From positions 310,001-374,000 of the forward strand of contig JALMLS010000277.1 in assembly GCA_038496445.1 (NCBI GenBank): a stretch of DNA of 64,000 bases. Direction: 5' to 3'. The notes beneath the pieces were generated by a model. It did no database searches. It was not told the origin of the DNA and worked only from the letters and a program-made list of their open reading frames with translations. Below, in pieces: positions 1 through 11,529 of this stretch (position 1 is its first letter; every line of letters begins with the position of its first letter). This DNA is from Trichosphaerium sp. ATCC 40318. Its lineage: Eukaryota; Discosea; Flabellinia; Trichosidae. The translations under genes and the position numbers were made by a program.

Positions 1-17
1 ACTGAGCTTCCCTTTAG

Positions 18-3000
18 AACACAAATACTTACCAACAAGAGGATCTATTTGCAAACCAAAGTGTAGCACCAACATTGTCACCATCTCATTCCACACGTAG
101 AGGTATTTTTTGCGGGTTTTCTGGTTTGTTTCTTACTCTTTTTCACCATTAGCGGCTCCAATTGCTAGTCCCTACGCTGAAGAGATATGCTCATCAGATG
201 ATGAAGACGAATGGGAAGGAGATGGCGGTGCAAATCTATTGGATTCATTCTCCGGTTTTACAGCCATTGGTGGCGGTGCACCTCAAAATTCGGGTGGCTT
301 TGGAGGAGCGCGCAGAGGTATTGTAAGGCCTCAAAGGCTAAATAGAGCATCCACATCAAGCTCTGTCACTGGAAGTAGAGGAAGAGGAAGAGGAAGAGGA
401 ATGGCTAGATCTAGAGTACCTGCCCTTGCGCGAAAAAAGACAAGGTAAAAACAAATTTAAGTTATTTAACCTTGTTGCTTCCTTCTTATAATATCTAAAT
501 TCCGTACTAATTATGGTTTAATTAGATCAAAACCTACATCAGCATTATTCTCAAAGAATAAGAAAAAGGGGAAGAAAAAGAAAGCTGGTGCTTCTCCAAG
601 AAGCCGTAGCATGCAATCAAGACAGGAGAATGAATCTAGTATAGATCCGTTTGCTGCAGCACCTCCTCCACAAGCGAATGCTTTTGACTTGCTTTCACCA
701 CAATCAGCTCCACCCTCAATGTCGTACGCAGCGTCATACGGAGCGCCTCCAGCGCCTGCCGCGGCTCCAATGGCATCGTATGGGTACGGCCAGCAACAGC
801 AACAACAGCAAATGCCGCCACCACCACCAGGAGCTTCATTCGGTTATGCTGCATCTCAGCCGAGAGTTCCTCCACCAGCTAACCCTTACTACTTGACGAA
901 CTCCTTAAATAAGTCAGCCCAGGTCCAACGTGGTTATGTCCCACCAAGTAACTACTACCCACCTGTGAACCAACCTGTGAGAAGACCTGTTAGCAGACCT
1001 GTTAGCAATCAAACTCCTAAGAAAGAGACCAGTACGTAACTCTTATTGAACCTTCTCTTTTAGAAACTTACAATGGTTTTTCTTTATAGGTATTGTGCGC
1101 GTGTTTGCTCATAGCGCGAAGAAGAAAAAACCTACTGAAGATAGAACTGACTTTAGAGAGACTGTTTACTGGGCCTCAGGATTACTCACAGATTCTAATG
1201 GTCGTGTTACTGTTACTTTTAATCTATCAGAGAGTGTTACTGGATTTAAAGTAATGGTTGATGCTATGGATAGACGAGGACGTGGTGGTGCACTTGGTAA
1301 GCACAAAACAAAAAAAAAAAGAAAATGGTTGTATGGTTACTAACTGATTTTTGACAATAGGCGCTACTGATCACCTAATTAAATGTGTTGAACCTTTCTC
1401 TGCTGATCCTAAGGTTCCTATGGAGGTTTCTGCAGGCGATACTATAATGTTACCTGTCACTCTTGTGAATTCTACAGAACAGCATATAAATGGTGGTTCT
1501 ATTGAAGTTTGGGCTGGTTCTGGTCTTGATCTTGATCCAGATACAAATAAACATCAAGGTATTAATATTCCACCAGATACAAATGTTAGAAGGATTGTGC
1601 CTGTTGTCGTTCAAGATGTTCCTCTTGAAACTGAAGTAAAAGTTATCGCAAAGGCTGAAGGTGGTTATCAAGATAACATTGTTCGAAAGATCAGAGTAGC
1701 TCCATTGGTACGTTGTGTCTTTTTTCTTCTTTTTTTCTTTATTTTTTTTCAGTTTGTTTTGTGGTCTGTTGCGTTGTAAATGTACTTACCTGTTATTATT
1801 TATAGGGTTTCCCAAAATCATTCGGTGATGCTGGAAGCGTTTCACGTGGTAAAGTCCAAGAATTCCAGATCAATATCCCTAAAAACGTTGTACCTAACAC
1901 AGTTACAACTTCTGTACGTTCTTTTTTTTTGTGATGCTTTTTTGGTCTACAACGCTAACTCGCTTGTTGTATAGACGACTTTCTATGTATCTCCTGCAGC
2001 TAAGTTCACTGGTTCACTTGCTGGACTTATTAAAGAACCTTATGGCTGTTTTGAACAGCTTGGTGCTACTGTATATCCTATGGTTCAAGCGCTCAAGTAC
2101 TATGCTAAATCAGGAACTGGTACACCTGCTTTGATCAGTAAAGCTCAAACCAAGATTAAAAGCGGTTACAAAAAGCTAACAGCATATGCTTCTCGTAGCG
2201 GTGGATTCGAATGGTGCGTCACTTGTTCAGGTTTTTTTACCTTGTTGTTTGTTGCTTATTTTTTTTACAGGTATGGTGGTAATCCAGGTCATGAAGTATT
2301 GACGGCCTTTGGCTTGTTAATGTTCAAGGAAATGGCTGATGTACATCCAGTAAACAAGTCCATGATTAAGAAGCATCTCAAATGGCTTCTTGGTCGGCGT
2401 AACGGAAGAGGTAGATGGCATCTTGCTCGCGGTAAATATGCTTTTGCATACCCACCAACAAATGTTGCCAATGGTACGCGAACTATAATTTTTTGCGCTT
2501 TAACTCACGTGGTATGTCTTAGCTTACATTTGCTGGGCTTTAACTGAATGGGGTGTTGCTGGTTCAGAGCTACAGAATGAAATCAACGATACTGTAACGA
2601 CTGTCAAGGTACGATAACTTCTTTTTTTTTTGATTGATTTTGCTTTGTGTCTGTTGGCTTTGGCTTACGCTTTATAGACTGGAAGTTGTAGTTATATATT
2701 CTCATTGGTCGCTATGACACTTGCTAATGTTGGCAAAGTCAATGACGCAAAGGTAGTAGCCGATAAACTCGTAGTCAAACAAATCAAGAGTAAGAACTAC
2801 ATGGTACACAGGGTTTTTTAAATTAACCATTTTCTTTAGGTGGCAACGACATGGGTAAAGTAAAAGATTGTCAACAAACAATAACTCGATCTGGTAACCC
2901 TGGAAAACATGTCGAAGCTACAGCTCTAGCTGTTCTTGCTTGGCTCAAGTAAGAACAAGACACAAACTTTTTTTGGGTTCTTTTGAGTTTCTCGAGTCTT

Positions 3001-4344
3001 AAATTCGTATTTAGGATTGATCCACGCAAGTATGCTCAAAACATTACCAACGGATTAGCGTATTGCCAAAAGAATAACCGATTTGGAGCCTACGGCACTT
3101 CCCAAGCTACAACTCTTGTCCTTAAGGCTGTAATGACTCAGTTTGAGTCTGGATCAGCTGCTGGAAGTGGTGGAAGAACAGCTGGTTCTCCAACTCTAAC
3201 TTTGGTAAGAGCAATTAACCATCTTTGATCTATTGAATAAATTAACTCACGTGTTTGTAGTCTGTTAATGGAAGACGTCATTCTCAAAAGAGTTGGACAA
3301 AGAACTCATCAGGAAACTTTGTATTACCTTCTTTTGCTGAGGTATTGCCTCCTGGCAAGCACAACATAAAGCTTGAAGTAAGCGGTGATTATTCAGGAAG
3401 CCTTCCATACTCTGTACGTCAAATGAGATTCAGGATGAAGTTCGAATGCCTTTATTTACTTTTTCCTTAGTGCGACATTTCTTATCATACTATCCGTCCT
3501 GATGAGGATGAAGAGTGTGCTACTCGCGTATCTTGCTTCTTGAGTAATGAGAAACTCACTGAAGGCGAAGGAGCTGAGATTAGAACTACAGTTACGAACA
3601 ATACTAACGAAGAACTTCCAATGACAATGGCTATTATTGGGTATGTTCGTATGAAGCCTTTTGGCTCAAACTTCTTTTCTCACGTGTTCGGTTGCTGATT
3701 GGTTGTTCCTTTTTAGAGTTCCTGGAGGTCTTGAAGTACGCACTGAGAAGCTCAAAGAGCTTGTAAAGCAAGAAGTAATCGACCTTTGGGAGATGAAAGG
3801 GCGTCAGGTTATTTTGTACTGGCGTGGCATGACAAAAGGTCAAAAAGTTCAGTTTAACATCGATGTCACTGCTAGAATCCCAGGTTCATTCATATCACCT
3901 CCTTCAAGGACTTACCTATACTACACACCAAGTACGAAAAAACCGATTAACACGTGTTAAAACTGACAAAACGTTTTAGATCACAAATGGTGGATAAACC
4001 CAATTCAAGTCCATATTGCTCCTGTTTCTGGGGAAGTCTTTGAGAGATCTACTCCTAAAAATACTTCTTCATCAGGAAAACCTTCTTCTTCTTCTACAAG
4101 TAATGAAGGATCTGATGATCTTACTATACTTGTTAAAGAAGCTGACGATGATGATTTTGAAGAGATTTATTTGAAAGATAAAACAATGGGTGAATTGAAC
4201 AAAGCTGTTGCTGAGAACTTTGAAAGGAAAGAAAAAGATATCGCAAAGATTGTAAAGCTCAGTAATGGTACAAAAGTTAGACGTGATGCTCATGTTGGAA
4301 AACTTACATCTTCTGATAAACTCGAAGTACACTGGAGCTCATAA
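18..4344 (+). CDS. Alpha-2-macroglobulin-like thioester protein, 3' part (5' end outside window)
   Basis: Multi-exon gene entering from the left; the first exon seen starts after an AG at 16-17. The N-terminal part read here is low complexity (acidic patch, RGRGRG run, poly-Q, Pro-rich; exons about 18-1037). A typical A2M domain follows (FRETVYWASGLLTDSNGR, about 1157-1205), then a thioester domain with PYGCFEQ (Cys-x-Glu-Gln codons 2047-2058). The motif is the bacterial style rather than animal GCGEQ, but Cys and Gln are kept, so a thioester could form. A receptor-binding-like region and a Ser-rich linker lead to a ubiquitin-like tail (about 4110-4341) ending at TAA 4342-4344. At least 14 introns, often GTACG at the donor. 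The family traps proteases or tags surfaces. Whether this one is secreted cannot be seen because the start is missing; the RG/Q/P region is odd for a secreted protein. Confidence 0.85.
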
Positions 4345-4712
4345 GAACCAAAATGTCAAATTGATGTAGAGTAAATAAAAACCCATAATTGTGCAACATT
4401 CTTTGCCTCGTTTATGACAAAATTGTTGATTATGACGCTGTCCGCATTTCAAGGCTTTGGTTGGCCAACAAAACCAACAAGCTAGATTGAGGAAAAGTAG
4501 CGAGCAATCGAAACCTTAGAGACTATGATGTTGCAGTAGCTGTACAAGGTAAGAAGAACTACGGTTTTACAACTCAATGCAGTGCTATTACTTTAGTGGT
4601 AAAAAAGAACATACAAGAAACTTGAACTTGAGCATGTGTTCAAACAAAAAGAAACAAAAGACCCAACACTGTTTGCAAGGAGGCACAATGTGTGCTCTTT
4701 GAAATGTATCAT
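4345..4712. other. Convergent intergenic region
   Basis: 368 bp between two convergent 3' ends. It holds only presumed untranslated sequence; I see no open frame with coding character, no RNA gene and no repeat. Confidence 0.6.
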
Positions 4713-5592
4713 TTATTCAAATACTTCTTCAATAAGCCATCGTTGGTTATTGTTTAACGTACTGCCGATAGACCACATATGTACTGACTGACCAACCGCT
4801 TAAATACAAAATATAAGATCGCTGAGTTTACATCAAAAGTAAAAGAGAAAGTTTACCTGATGCAGTGAGCCCATCTATGGCATATCCCAGAGCATTTCTT
4901 TTGGTAAAGCGATACGTTTGATTAGGTTGAGCCTCTTTCTTCCAGTGTTGATTATAGTTTGTCTCAATACAATCCCAAAGGTGTACACGTGCTCCGTTCG
5001 AACCGCCACTTGAGCCATCAATGCACATGTTTGTGTATTTCTTTTGATAGGAATAGAAGCCATTCCCTCTGTCAATCTCTATCCACTGCTGGTTGATATT
5101 GTTGGTGCTAAATGGATACAAGTATACTTCTTGACCTTGAATACCACCCCAGTTGGCATCTAGCGCATAGGTAGGAGTTGTGTACTTGCGGAACATTACG
5201 TATCGTGTCTGGTCTTTCTTGAAAGTGTCTCCGCTAGCATCACCGTCGTTGGTCAAAACGCAGGATTCCATGAAATAGAGGTTGCAAATGTAGTTCGAAT
5301 AGGTTTTGTAGTATTTGCATCTGGTGTCGCTGGTGCACAGTTGTTCGCATTCTTCTTGCGTTACTGAGGTATCACGTGGGAAGGTACACTCTCCAGGGCC
5401 TCCGTACCAATCGCAAGAAGTGATTGTTGAGCCAGGGTAGTGGCCGTCACAGCCAACGAAGTTTCCAATAAAGATATCTTTGCGACAACCAGTACAAGAC
5501 TCAGATGAGGCAGAGGATATCTTCGTGTATGTTTGAGCATCAGCAGATACGAAAAGCAGACAAAGAGCAAGGGTAAGGATAGGAATTCTCAT
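4713..5592 (-). CDS. Secreted PAN/apple-like plus beta-trefoil lectin protein
   Basis: Two exons (5592-4857 and 4798-4713) separated by a 58-nt GTAAAC...AAG intron give 273 residues. Residues 1-19 are a signal peptide (hydrophobic core LTLALCLLFVSA, then DAQ). About residues 25-130 form a Cys-rich PAN/apple-like module (ECEQLCTSDTRCKYYKTY). From about 140 there is a ricin-B-type beta-trefoil lectin with QxW-like elements (NNINQQWIEI, NYNQHWKK and, in exon 2, NNNQRWLIE). Without the intron the frame ends early in a hydrophobic tail and lacks the last QxW, which supports splicing. PAN and beta-trefoil modules bind protein or carbohydrate outside the cell. No catalytic or toxin domain is present. 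The ligand is unknown. Confidence 0.82.
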
Positions 5593-6224
5593 GATAATGA
5601 CGAGAAGTGTTGATTGTTGTAAACTAAAAGTTTGATATTTAAATCAGATTGCCCTGCCTTGACTCAATCTCAAATTACGTGAAATCCGGTCTCGGTTTTT
5701 GTTGAATGATTTTAGTTAGCATCACAATTATGCTACTAGTGATTGCGTAGCCGCAGCTACACTAAAATAGCTCTGACTCTAAAAACCGAATACCAGCTGC
5801 TGAAAAAAGTGTGCACGTACTACAACGGTACGGAGGTAACAAATACATCTGAAGCGTATATATGTTTAGTTCTCGTATCTCTTTTTTTTTGTGGTAGCAC
5901 AAGAAAACCGAAAAGAGTGTTCGTAAACTCAGGCACTTGCAAATTATTGTTCAAATAAAATAACGTTAAAACAAATTCAGCGCTCGCTTCTCCTTTAGAT
6001 ATCTAGTTGCCTTGGATTGAAGTTTCGTTCCCTCAACGTACACATCTAAACAATTCATTGTAGTGGTACTGTTGACTTCAAGCCTGTAGTTTCGAGAAAA
6101 GTACAGGTTGCTGCCATTTTACAGACAATTTAAAGTGAACTCAGAAATTACGTCATAAAAGACTGTTAACAGAAAAACACAACCCAACAAAAAGGTGAAT
6201 CGTAAGTTATTATAAACTGTTTTT
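5593..6224. other. Gene-poor spacer
   Basis: About 630 bp between the start of the lectin gene and the 3' end of the MYND gene. It should hold the lectin promoter; the TTTAAAT at 5637-5643 is a possible AT-rich core element. A 71-codon plus-strand frame (5743-5958) has no recognisable features and is probably chance. Confidence 0.5.
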
Positions 6225-6923
6225 TTAATCTATTATTACACCATCTTTGGTGATTACACCTTGCCGTATGCCTGTAGGTAGATCACGTGATATTTCTAGT
6301 GTATTAGTTGCACAATCCAGTATGCCAAAATGCGTTGGTTTCTTGTCTACACTTGCTCCACGTACAGCAGCGAGTGCCACATGTTCATCATTACAATATG
6401 AAGCGTGAGTTGCTAGTGCCTTGAGATCTCCAGAAGCTGCTTGAACCAACATTGATTGATAACAGTAACGACTCTGATTTGTGAAGAGGAAATAAGCCAA
6501 GAACAATTTGACTTTCGGAAATTCTTCTTGTAGCTTTTTAAGCATGCCTAACGCTAGTGTACAGCAAACTGCGTCTTCCATAAACACTTTTGGAGTACAT
6601 AGAAGTAACACCTGATCCTTATTGATGGGGTAGAACGCAAAAGGAAGCCTTGCGAACCATTTAGAGCTATGTAGCGCTATTTTTACGTACCGTGCTGTGA
6701 TATTAGGTTTTGAAGGTTTTTGCGCCGGCATTTTCTTCTTTTTCTTGCTACAGTTTGGCTTGTGTGTCTTCCAATGGCTTCTCTGACATTTAACGTCACA
6801 ATACCGTACAGAACGGCAGGTACCACAAAGTAATAGTTTCCTATCTGTACTCGCTTGTTTTTTACATGCGTCACACGACTGTTGTGCCATTCCGAAATAA
6901 TGTAATTCAGCGAATATTACCAT
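6225..6923 (-). CDS. MYND zinc-finger protein
   Basis: Single exon, 232 codons from the upstream ATG. A second ATG 12 codons in (start at 6890, MAQQSC) is more likely because it sits just before the zinc finger. Residues 17-58 form a MYND finger with the usual Cys/His ligands (CDACKK, LLLCGTCRSVRYCDVKCQ, HWKTHKPNC). A Lys-rich linker and an alpha/beta region without recognised family follow. MYND fingers bind proline-rich partner peptides. No SET domain or tetratricopeptide repeats are visible, so this is not a SMYD methyltransferase. One of the few intronless genes here. Confidence 0.8.
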   Translation of the reverse strand: MVIFAELHYFGMAQQSCDACKKQASTDRKLLLCGTCRSVRYCDVKCQRSHWKTHKPNCSKKKKKMPAQKPSKPNITARYVKIALHSSKWFARLPFAFYPINKDQVLLLCTPKVFMEDAVCCTLALGMLKKLQEEFPKVKLFLAYFLFTNQSRYCYQSMLVQAASGDLKALATHASYCNDEHVALAAVRGASVDKKPTHFGILDCATNTLEISRDLPTGIRQGVITKDGVIID

Positions 6924-7558
6924 TTCCTTAACGTTTTTTTGTTGTAATCAAATCGAGAAAAATTCTCATAGGTGCTCCACAAACACTAAGTATTCACTTG
7001 CAGTGTAATCTCTAGTGCATCTCAATTTAAGCGCTAAAATCATCAATGGCAACTGTCGAGCGAAGTAGTAGTGCAACTAACTACATCAATAGGTTTCAAG
7101 CAGTACTTTATCATTTATTTGAACAAGTAAATACACTAGAAGGAGCACAACCAGTGGAGGCCTATTACAATTTCAATGTGAAATACCTTCATTTATGAGA
7201 AGGATGAGGATAACAAGATTTGGCATTGCAATCGAAGGAACTTACAAAAACAATCTGGCGATAACGGAAATAACTCAGCGAGAAACTTATAGTAACTATA
7301 AGCAATTCTCTATCGTTTGCTGCACATTCGGAGGTTTACGAACAACACGTGCACTGTAGCTTGAAAACAGTACTCCTAATTCTCAAGGTTTTAGCACGAT
7401 AGAGTTATTTACACTCAATTCTCGCTTTTCTTATGTATCAATTACTAATGGGAACGAGTCTTAGATATTTGCCCAGATTCTTGCTGAAAGGAAGTTCCTT
7501 CCAGCATTCGAGCTAGTTTTTTTTTTCCGATTTTGGAAAAACAATATCCATTTCTGAC
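6924..7558. other. Spacer with a possible 50-codon small ORF
   Basis: About 635 bp between the divergent MYND gene and the secreted protein gene. An ATG at 7046 opens a 50-codon plus-strand frame to TGA 7198; its middle, NYINRFQAVLYHLFEQV, could be an amphipathic helix. A second 55-codon frame starts at 7195. Neither is recognised. They could be a tiny gene or exons of one, or chance. Confidence 0.3.
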
Positions 7559-9209
7559 ATGAAGCTTCTCCATGCCATTGGCGCTCTTTTGCTACTATGT
7601 GTTACTACACACGCTTTAGAGCCTACTGGCTACTTTTTTGACTGGACAGTGCGTCAACACGCTCAAGTACGTCACTACAAGCGTAAAAGGAAGCAATTGA
7701 TAGAAATTGTAGCCTTCCTACGAAAAATGGGTTGAAGCCGGTTACATTCCGATGCCGCACTTGGACGATTACGGCGGTGCACACCCTTATTCTATTAGAG
7801 TATGGGAAGAGGAGCAAGCTAAAGGAAGACCAGTTGCCGCAATGATACCAATCGATGGTGCTCCTTTAACAGGTCGTTTAGACCGTCGCAGCGCGGTACA
7901 AGACATGGCCGATAATGCACCAGCTATGGACATGCTTCTTGCAGACTTAGAAGGAAACGAAACCAAAATAATGCTGGACATGACAGAGATTATTCGTGTA
8001 GTTCGCTCTAGTTCAAACCCAAATGTCAGTAACGCTATGATTGGTAACTATGCATTCTTTCCTGGTCTTACGCGTCCTGGTGGGTACCCGTGGACACAGA
8101 ACAATACCGTAAGAGATGCTTTCTATCGTAGTAGCGGCATGACAATAGCACAACCTAATTGCTATCCATATTCGTTTTATCACCTTCACACTGTTGCTCA
8201 CTTTTATGGCACGAATATTTGTCCTAGTCAACGTGCTGCAATGTTCTGGGCTCCAGTTGAACTCTTCTCAACGGCAGCCAAAGCATTACCAGAAGGACAT
8301 TTGATCATTCCGTGGCTCAATGGACCTATCACTCGCTTACTTCAGTTCCCTTCAAAGTTACCTCCAAAGCAAGACCATCTCGCGCTTGTTAAGCACTTCC
8401 GTATGAGAGGAGCAGATGGTTATGCACGCTTAGCTGTGTTCATTGATAGACACGGCGTTTACCCTGAGGAGGCATGGGTACGACACTACACACATGACGA
8501 ACAAAGACGTGACTACCTTGACACGTGGAACAGTTTGAACTGCTATTTCGGGACAGAACCAACTTCGTTCTTGAATATGGAAACTGAGAAGACTACAGGT
8601 GTCACATGGAGCGGCGTAAGATACGAAAATGATGTTCGTATTCTTGTTAGCAACTTGGGATCTGAACCTGCTACAATAACACTCCCTCAACACTACGGCT
8701 TGCCAGTAGCCACACCTCCAATACAGCCATTTACACATGTTGAACTTCACTACGATATCCTGAACATGCTCGTCAACGAAAACTTTGATCAAGACGTTGC
8801 GCCTTGGTATGCTGGTGGTAGTAACGGATACTCAACAATAGGAGGCGCAGATAATTCTTCCTGTTTGAAACTTGAAGGAAGCTACTGGGGTGCTGTATAC
8901 AACTCAGTTGCCAAAACAGAACCTGGTTCAACGATGAGAATGTACTTGACCTTGAGAGCTTCTCAAGCTAATAGGCATTTGATGGTTCGTTTCTACTGTA
9001 CTGATGAAGCAGGTGTTGCTATCAACGGTCTTGTAGGCGAAATCACTGGTGGAGATTTCAAAATTGTTTCGACTGAAGAAGAACGTCAGCATTTTGAGTT
9101 TACTGTTCCTTCTGATACACGTATCAAAGGTATTAAACCAATACTGTATAACGTAGATTTTCTCTCCGGCGTTATCATATACGTTGACAACCCAGTAATA
9201 AAATTCTGA
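7559..9209 (+). CDS. Secreted glycoside-hydrolase-like protein with C-terminal carbohydrate-binding-like domain
   Basis: Exon 1 (7559-7666) encodes a signal peptide (MKLLHAIGALLLLCVTTHA); a 46-nt intron (GTACGT...GTAG) joins it to exon 2 (7713-9209), giving 534 residues. The central region is rich in Trp, Tyr, His and acidic residues (TRPGGYPWTQNN, FYHLHTVAHFYG, MFWAPVELF, VIPWLNGP-like), the look of a secreted polysaccharide-active barrel, but I cannot assign a family or catalytic pair. The last 150 residues (NMLVNENFDQDVAPWYAGG... to the end) look like a CBM4/9-type beta-sandwich, with the usual start 'N..F...PW' and the end 'YVDNPVIKF'. Likely extracellular and sugar-binding; the enzymatic role is inference. 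Confidence 0.72.
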
Positions 9210-9433
9210 GCCTTTTCTTAAATAAACTTGACGTCGTTCCTGTTCATGAATACGTGAGGATTTCGCTTGAGCTTAAGCTAGAACAGTGTGTACAGTACAA
9301 AGTCTACAATTAATTATTATCATACAATACAAAGGAACGAGATAATCACCATTGCTTTTCAGGAGTCTGGCTACTCCTTACAACAAAGGCGATCAAGCAA
9401 CTTGCTTGCAAGTCACGTGATGTTGGGTTTTTT

Positions 9434-10249
9434 TTAAAAACGTTTTGCGAAATAAACAGCTACTCTAGATCCTACATCAACTATTTTTATCCATAGTTTA
9501 TATCTTTTAGCATGATCACCACCTGCTCTTAATGCAGCTTGTTCCTTATGCTCAACTTCATCCTTACAACAATGCTTCAAAAGTCTTAACAATTCAGTGT
9601 TCGAATAAATAGATTTCTCCTTTTCTAGACGCGCAATTTGGCTGTTATAGTGCTCTTCTACAAAAGTTTCTACTCCTGCTGTAGTAGCATAGAAAGCTTT
9701 TGGTGAGTATAGAGTTGGTATTGCACCTAGTAGGAACCCAGAAAGCCGCCATAAGGGTAAGATTTTTGACCACTTCTTTTTTTGTAGAATCCTGTCAAAA
9801 TAGTAAAGATGTTCAGACTCTGCTTCCAAATGCTCTGTGATGAATGCGTTTAGTTTTATGAATTCTTGTTTCGCTTTATCCGTTTTTGGAGCATATTGTC
9901 TTAAAGCCCATTTAGCACCTTTGTAAATATATACAGCACCTATTCTACGCGTAAGAAGCTATTTAAATCGTTTTGTAAATAAAAAACGCGTAATGTTAAT
10001 TTTACCTGTTTCTCCGGCGTGGTCCGATCGTAATTCTTGCTCCAACCATTGAGGACAATCAGCGGTAATATCCGAGGCCATACTTGAAAGCTGTTCATTC
10101 TTGAATTCATAGTTTTTCTTCTCACCGTATTGCTGACGTACAGAGAGGTGATATGATCGCTTTTGCATCTTTATAATACCAGTTCGCGTAAAGTTTGGCC
10201 GAAAAGCCATAGTATCGCGTACACAGTATCGCAGCATCGTTGTAAACAC
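9434..10249 (-). CDS. COQ7: 5-demethoxyubiquinone hydroxylase (COQ7/CLK-1)
   Basis: Two exons (10249-10006 and 9939-9434) with a 66-nt intron give 249 residues. The N-terminal ~50 residues are basic and Ser/Thr-rich, consistent with a mitochondrial targeting peptide. The di-iron carboxylate core is visible: DHAGETG split by the intron and continuing AVYIYKGA, then HLEAESEHLYYF, EEHYNSQI and DEVEHKEQA, which supply the Glu/His metal ligands. COQ7 hydroxylates demethoxyubiquinol in ubiquinone synthesis on the inner mitochondrial membrane. Length is slightly above the usual ~200 because of the leader. The start is 134 bp from the divergent channel-like gene. Confidence 0.93.
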
Positions 10250-10383
10250 CTATGCGCTTCGAGCGGTGTTGAATGTTGTACTCACTTAATAAGTCGCCCT
10301 TAACGTACCTTTCGTACAACTGTGCCACAAATGGAGCGGCATAGATGTGGACGAAGTAAGTACGTAAAGCAAGCTGCCTACCA
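10250..10383. promoter_or_regulatory. Short bidirectional promoter region
   Basis: Only 134 bp separate the ATGs of the divergent COQ7 and DEG/ENaC-like genes, so both promoters and 5' leaders must share this segment unless one gene has an unseen upstream exon. No clear TATA element was identified. Confidence 0.45.
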
Positions 10384-11361
10384 TTGATGACATTTGAAAT
10401 TAGCGCCCTTGTATTTTTACTCGTTACAGCGCTATGGGCAGGATACCTAGGATACATTATATGGCTTTTTATAATCGGGAGATCATCTGTACCTGTTGAA
10501 AGGAGGCAATTGATCAAATACGAAAAATTACCATTCCCAGCAGTCGCAATGTGCGCACGTACCGAGTTTCTGTCTATTGTCAATGAAGGTTGTATAGAAG
10601 CTATAGGTGACCCACCAAGGATAAAAAATACTGCTTCTAGACGAACTTTTACACTTCTACCTTTCTTCAATGTCACGTGTTTTAACTATAATTATCAAGA
10701 AAATTCATCACTTTTTTCTCATCATGTACCAAGAAACTTAACGTGGAATGATAGACCTGCAACAACATATGTTTATTGTGGTATGCAGTATAATGTATCA
10801 TATAGTAGTATTACTACAACTCTTTTTGAACCTGTGACGATATTTCTTTATAAACAAAATGAGTTTAAAAGTCAAGAAGAAGTAAAAGGATATTTGATGG
10901 ACGAATACAATAACCCTCAAACACTTTCTTCTCTATCACCTAATGCGATATTAAGAATACGACTAAGTTACTTCACATACGATGAGGGGCCTCAATGGGA
11001 CTTTGAAAAAGAGCTGTATCAGACGAATATGATTGCAAAAAGTCAAAATGGTAATTTGTACAATAGTTTTGTTAACATTGCATACAACGCTCTTGAAGGT
11101 TATCATATAGAAAAAGGATATGTTTTACATGATACTTGGTTAGTATCTGTTATTATGGGTATTACTGGATTTGCTTTCTTATTGTATAGAGTTTTTTTAA
11201 AGGACGTACCGGCTACTTTAAGTACTATATTTTGTTGTGAAGAACCAACAAAAAAGATGGAAGATAACTTGATCGAGTTTGAAGACTTTACACGTACCTC
11301 CCATTATGATGATTGGCAGACATCATCTCCACCTAAATCCGAGTTGTGTGGTTGCTGTTAA
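10384..11361 (+). CDS. DEG/ENaC-like two-transmembrane channel protein
   Basis: Single exon, 325 residues. A first membrane segment spans about residues 8-32; a Cys-containing extracellular loop with several N-glycosylation sequons covers 33-250; a second membrane segment is at about 252-269; a 50-residue acidic cytosolic tail ends in CGCC. Just after TM1 is YEKLPFPAVAMC (residues 46-57), which matches the post-TM1 FPAVTIC hallmark of DEG/ENaC cation channels. The extracellular domain is shorter than in animals, and the GxS selectivity motif before TM2 is not evident (SVIMGITGF). Probably a divergent trimeric cation channel subunit; an unrelated 2-TM receptor is the alternative. The tail Cys cluster may be palmitoylated (inference). 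Confidence 0.6.
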   Translation: MMTFEISALVFLLVTALWAGYLGYIIWLFIIGRSSVPVERRQLIKYEKLPFPAVAMCARTEFLSIVNEGCIEAIGDPPRIKNTASRRTFTLLPFFNVTCFNYNYQENSSLFSHHVPRNLTWNDRPATTYVYCGMQYNVSYSSITTTLFEPVTIFLYKQNEFKSQEEVKGYLMDEYNNPQTLSSLSPNAILRIRLSYFTYDEGPQWDFEKELYQTNMIAKSQNGNLYNSFVNIAYNALEGYHIEKGYVLHDTWLVSVIMGITGFAFLLYRVFLKDVPATLSTIFCCEEPTKKMEDNLIEFEDFTRTSHYDDWQTSSPPKSELCGCC

Positions 11362-11529
11362 TAGCCAATACCGAATTGAGAGATGAAATACATTCTTTTT
11401 TTTTTTCAATAAACCAAAAACCTATTAACGTCATGTTTTATAAACTCTTGTTTCGGTTGATTTGCTTCAGTACTACTTTGTTGTGAACAAGTAATATAAT
11501 AGAACTACAATATAGCGTTTTCGTGCTCA

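Noticed and set aside
1450-1671. 73-codon minus-strand frame
   Set aside because: Antisense to a well-matched macroglobulin exon.
4713-5592. Toxin reading of the ricin-type domain
   Set aside because: Only the beta-trefoil lectin fold with a PAN module is present; there is no N-glycosidase or other toxic domain.
8430-8792. 120-codon minus-strand frame
   Set aside because: Shadow of the secreted hydrolase-like gene, which has a signal peptide and continuous coding on the other strand.
10122-10676. 184-codon minus-strand open frame
   Set aside because: It overlaps the COQ7 5' exon and the DEG/ENaC-like gene antisense; both real genes have family motifs, this frame has none.
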